A DNA stretch of 64,000 nucleotides from Sphingomonas sp. CCH10-B3 (GTDB lineage Bacteria; Pseudomonadota; Alphaproteobacteria; Sphingomonadales; Sphingomonadaceae): assembly GCF_001556185.1 (NCBI RefSeq), contig NZ_LSIJ01000064.1, forward strand, positions 57,547 through 121,546, written 5' to 3'. Below are positions 63,971 to 64,000 of the stretch, in pieces. The notes under the pieces are model-generated. The model had not been told where the DNA came from. It did not search any database and worked only from the letters and a program-made list of their open reading frames with translations. Each line of letters begins with the position of its first letter. Position 1 is the first letter of the stretch. A program made the position numbers and the translations under genes.

Positions 63971-64000
63971 CCCCTCCCGCGTGCGGGAGGGGCTGGGGGT
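63971..64000. repeat. Palindromic repeat after hslV, cut by window edge
   Basis: CCCCTCCCGC-GT-GCGGGAGGGG (63971-63992) followed by CTGGGGGT matches the core of the 55511-55624 element except for the loop. The rest lies outside the window. Confidence 0.8.

Overview
The window looks like the chromosome of a GC-rich alphaproteobacterium, most likely a sphingomonad (Sphingomonadales). The evidence is the cell-cycle regulator SciP, a yajC-secD-secF cluster followed by a Mth938-like gene, an Mla-type lipid transporter with an ABC_trans_aux lipoprotein, a very large TonB-dependent receptor of the Xanthomonas/Caulobacter type, and an HslV with the short alphaproteobacterial pro-sequence ending in His-Gly before Thr-Thr. 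The genus is inferred. No phage genes, transposases or CRISPR arrays were seen.

Layout. Positions 1-3600: a minus-strand run of four secreted DUF11-like genes, the last cut by the window edge. 3828-7374: a phosphorelay made of a LuxR-type response regulator, a lone Hpt protein and a hybrid sensor kinase. 7564-16953: housekeeping genes (tRNA-Pro, thioesterase, YajC/SecD/SecF, MnmA, SciP, a GlsB-type membrane protein) mixed with secreted hydrolases. 17182-22897: a two-gene RND efflux system and a DUF445 membrane protein. 23637-27143: a four-gene Mla-like lipid transport operon. 28117-31460: tRNA-Ser followed by an unusual pair, a signal-less M4-like metallopeptidase and an MBL-fold hydrolase. 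31723-33234: a methylmalonate-semialdehyde dehydrogenase.

The main block, 33434-59948, is a pectin/uronate utilisation locus. A TonB receptor, a GH28 polygalacturonase and a PL1-type pectate lyase form one plus-strand unit. A six-gene minus-strand unit with stop/start overlaps holds a 2-keto-4-pentenoate hydratase-like protein, an ExuT-like transporter, a 1247-residue LamG protein, a DUF885 protein, a GH43 enzyme and a CE12-like acetylesterase. uxaA and a UxuB/UxaB-type reductase are divergent from a LacI regulator. uxaC, kduI, kduD, kdgK and two esterases follow. Together they would take galacturonate (UxaC, reductase, UxaA) and the lyase product 5-keto-4-deoxyuronate (KduI, KduD) to 2-keto-3-deoxygluconate, which KdgK phosphorylates. 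Four copies of one near-palindromic 16-bp site, centred on ACCGGT, lie upstream of the four transcription units and are the likely operators of the LacI protein.

After the pectin locus come a penicillin-amidase/AHL-acylase family enzyme, an alpha/beta hydrolase gene with an apparent one-base frameshift, and hslV at the right edge. Several palindromic intergenic repeats are present; one appears to supply the ribosome binding site of kduD. No stretch of more than 300 bases lacks a gene.
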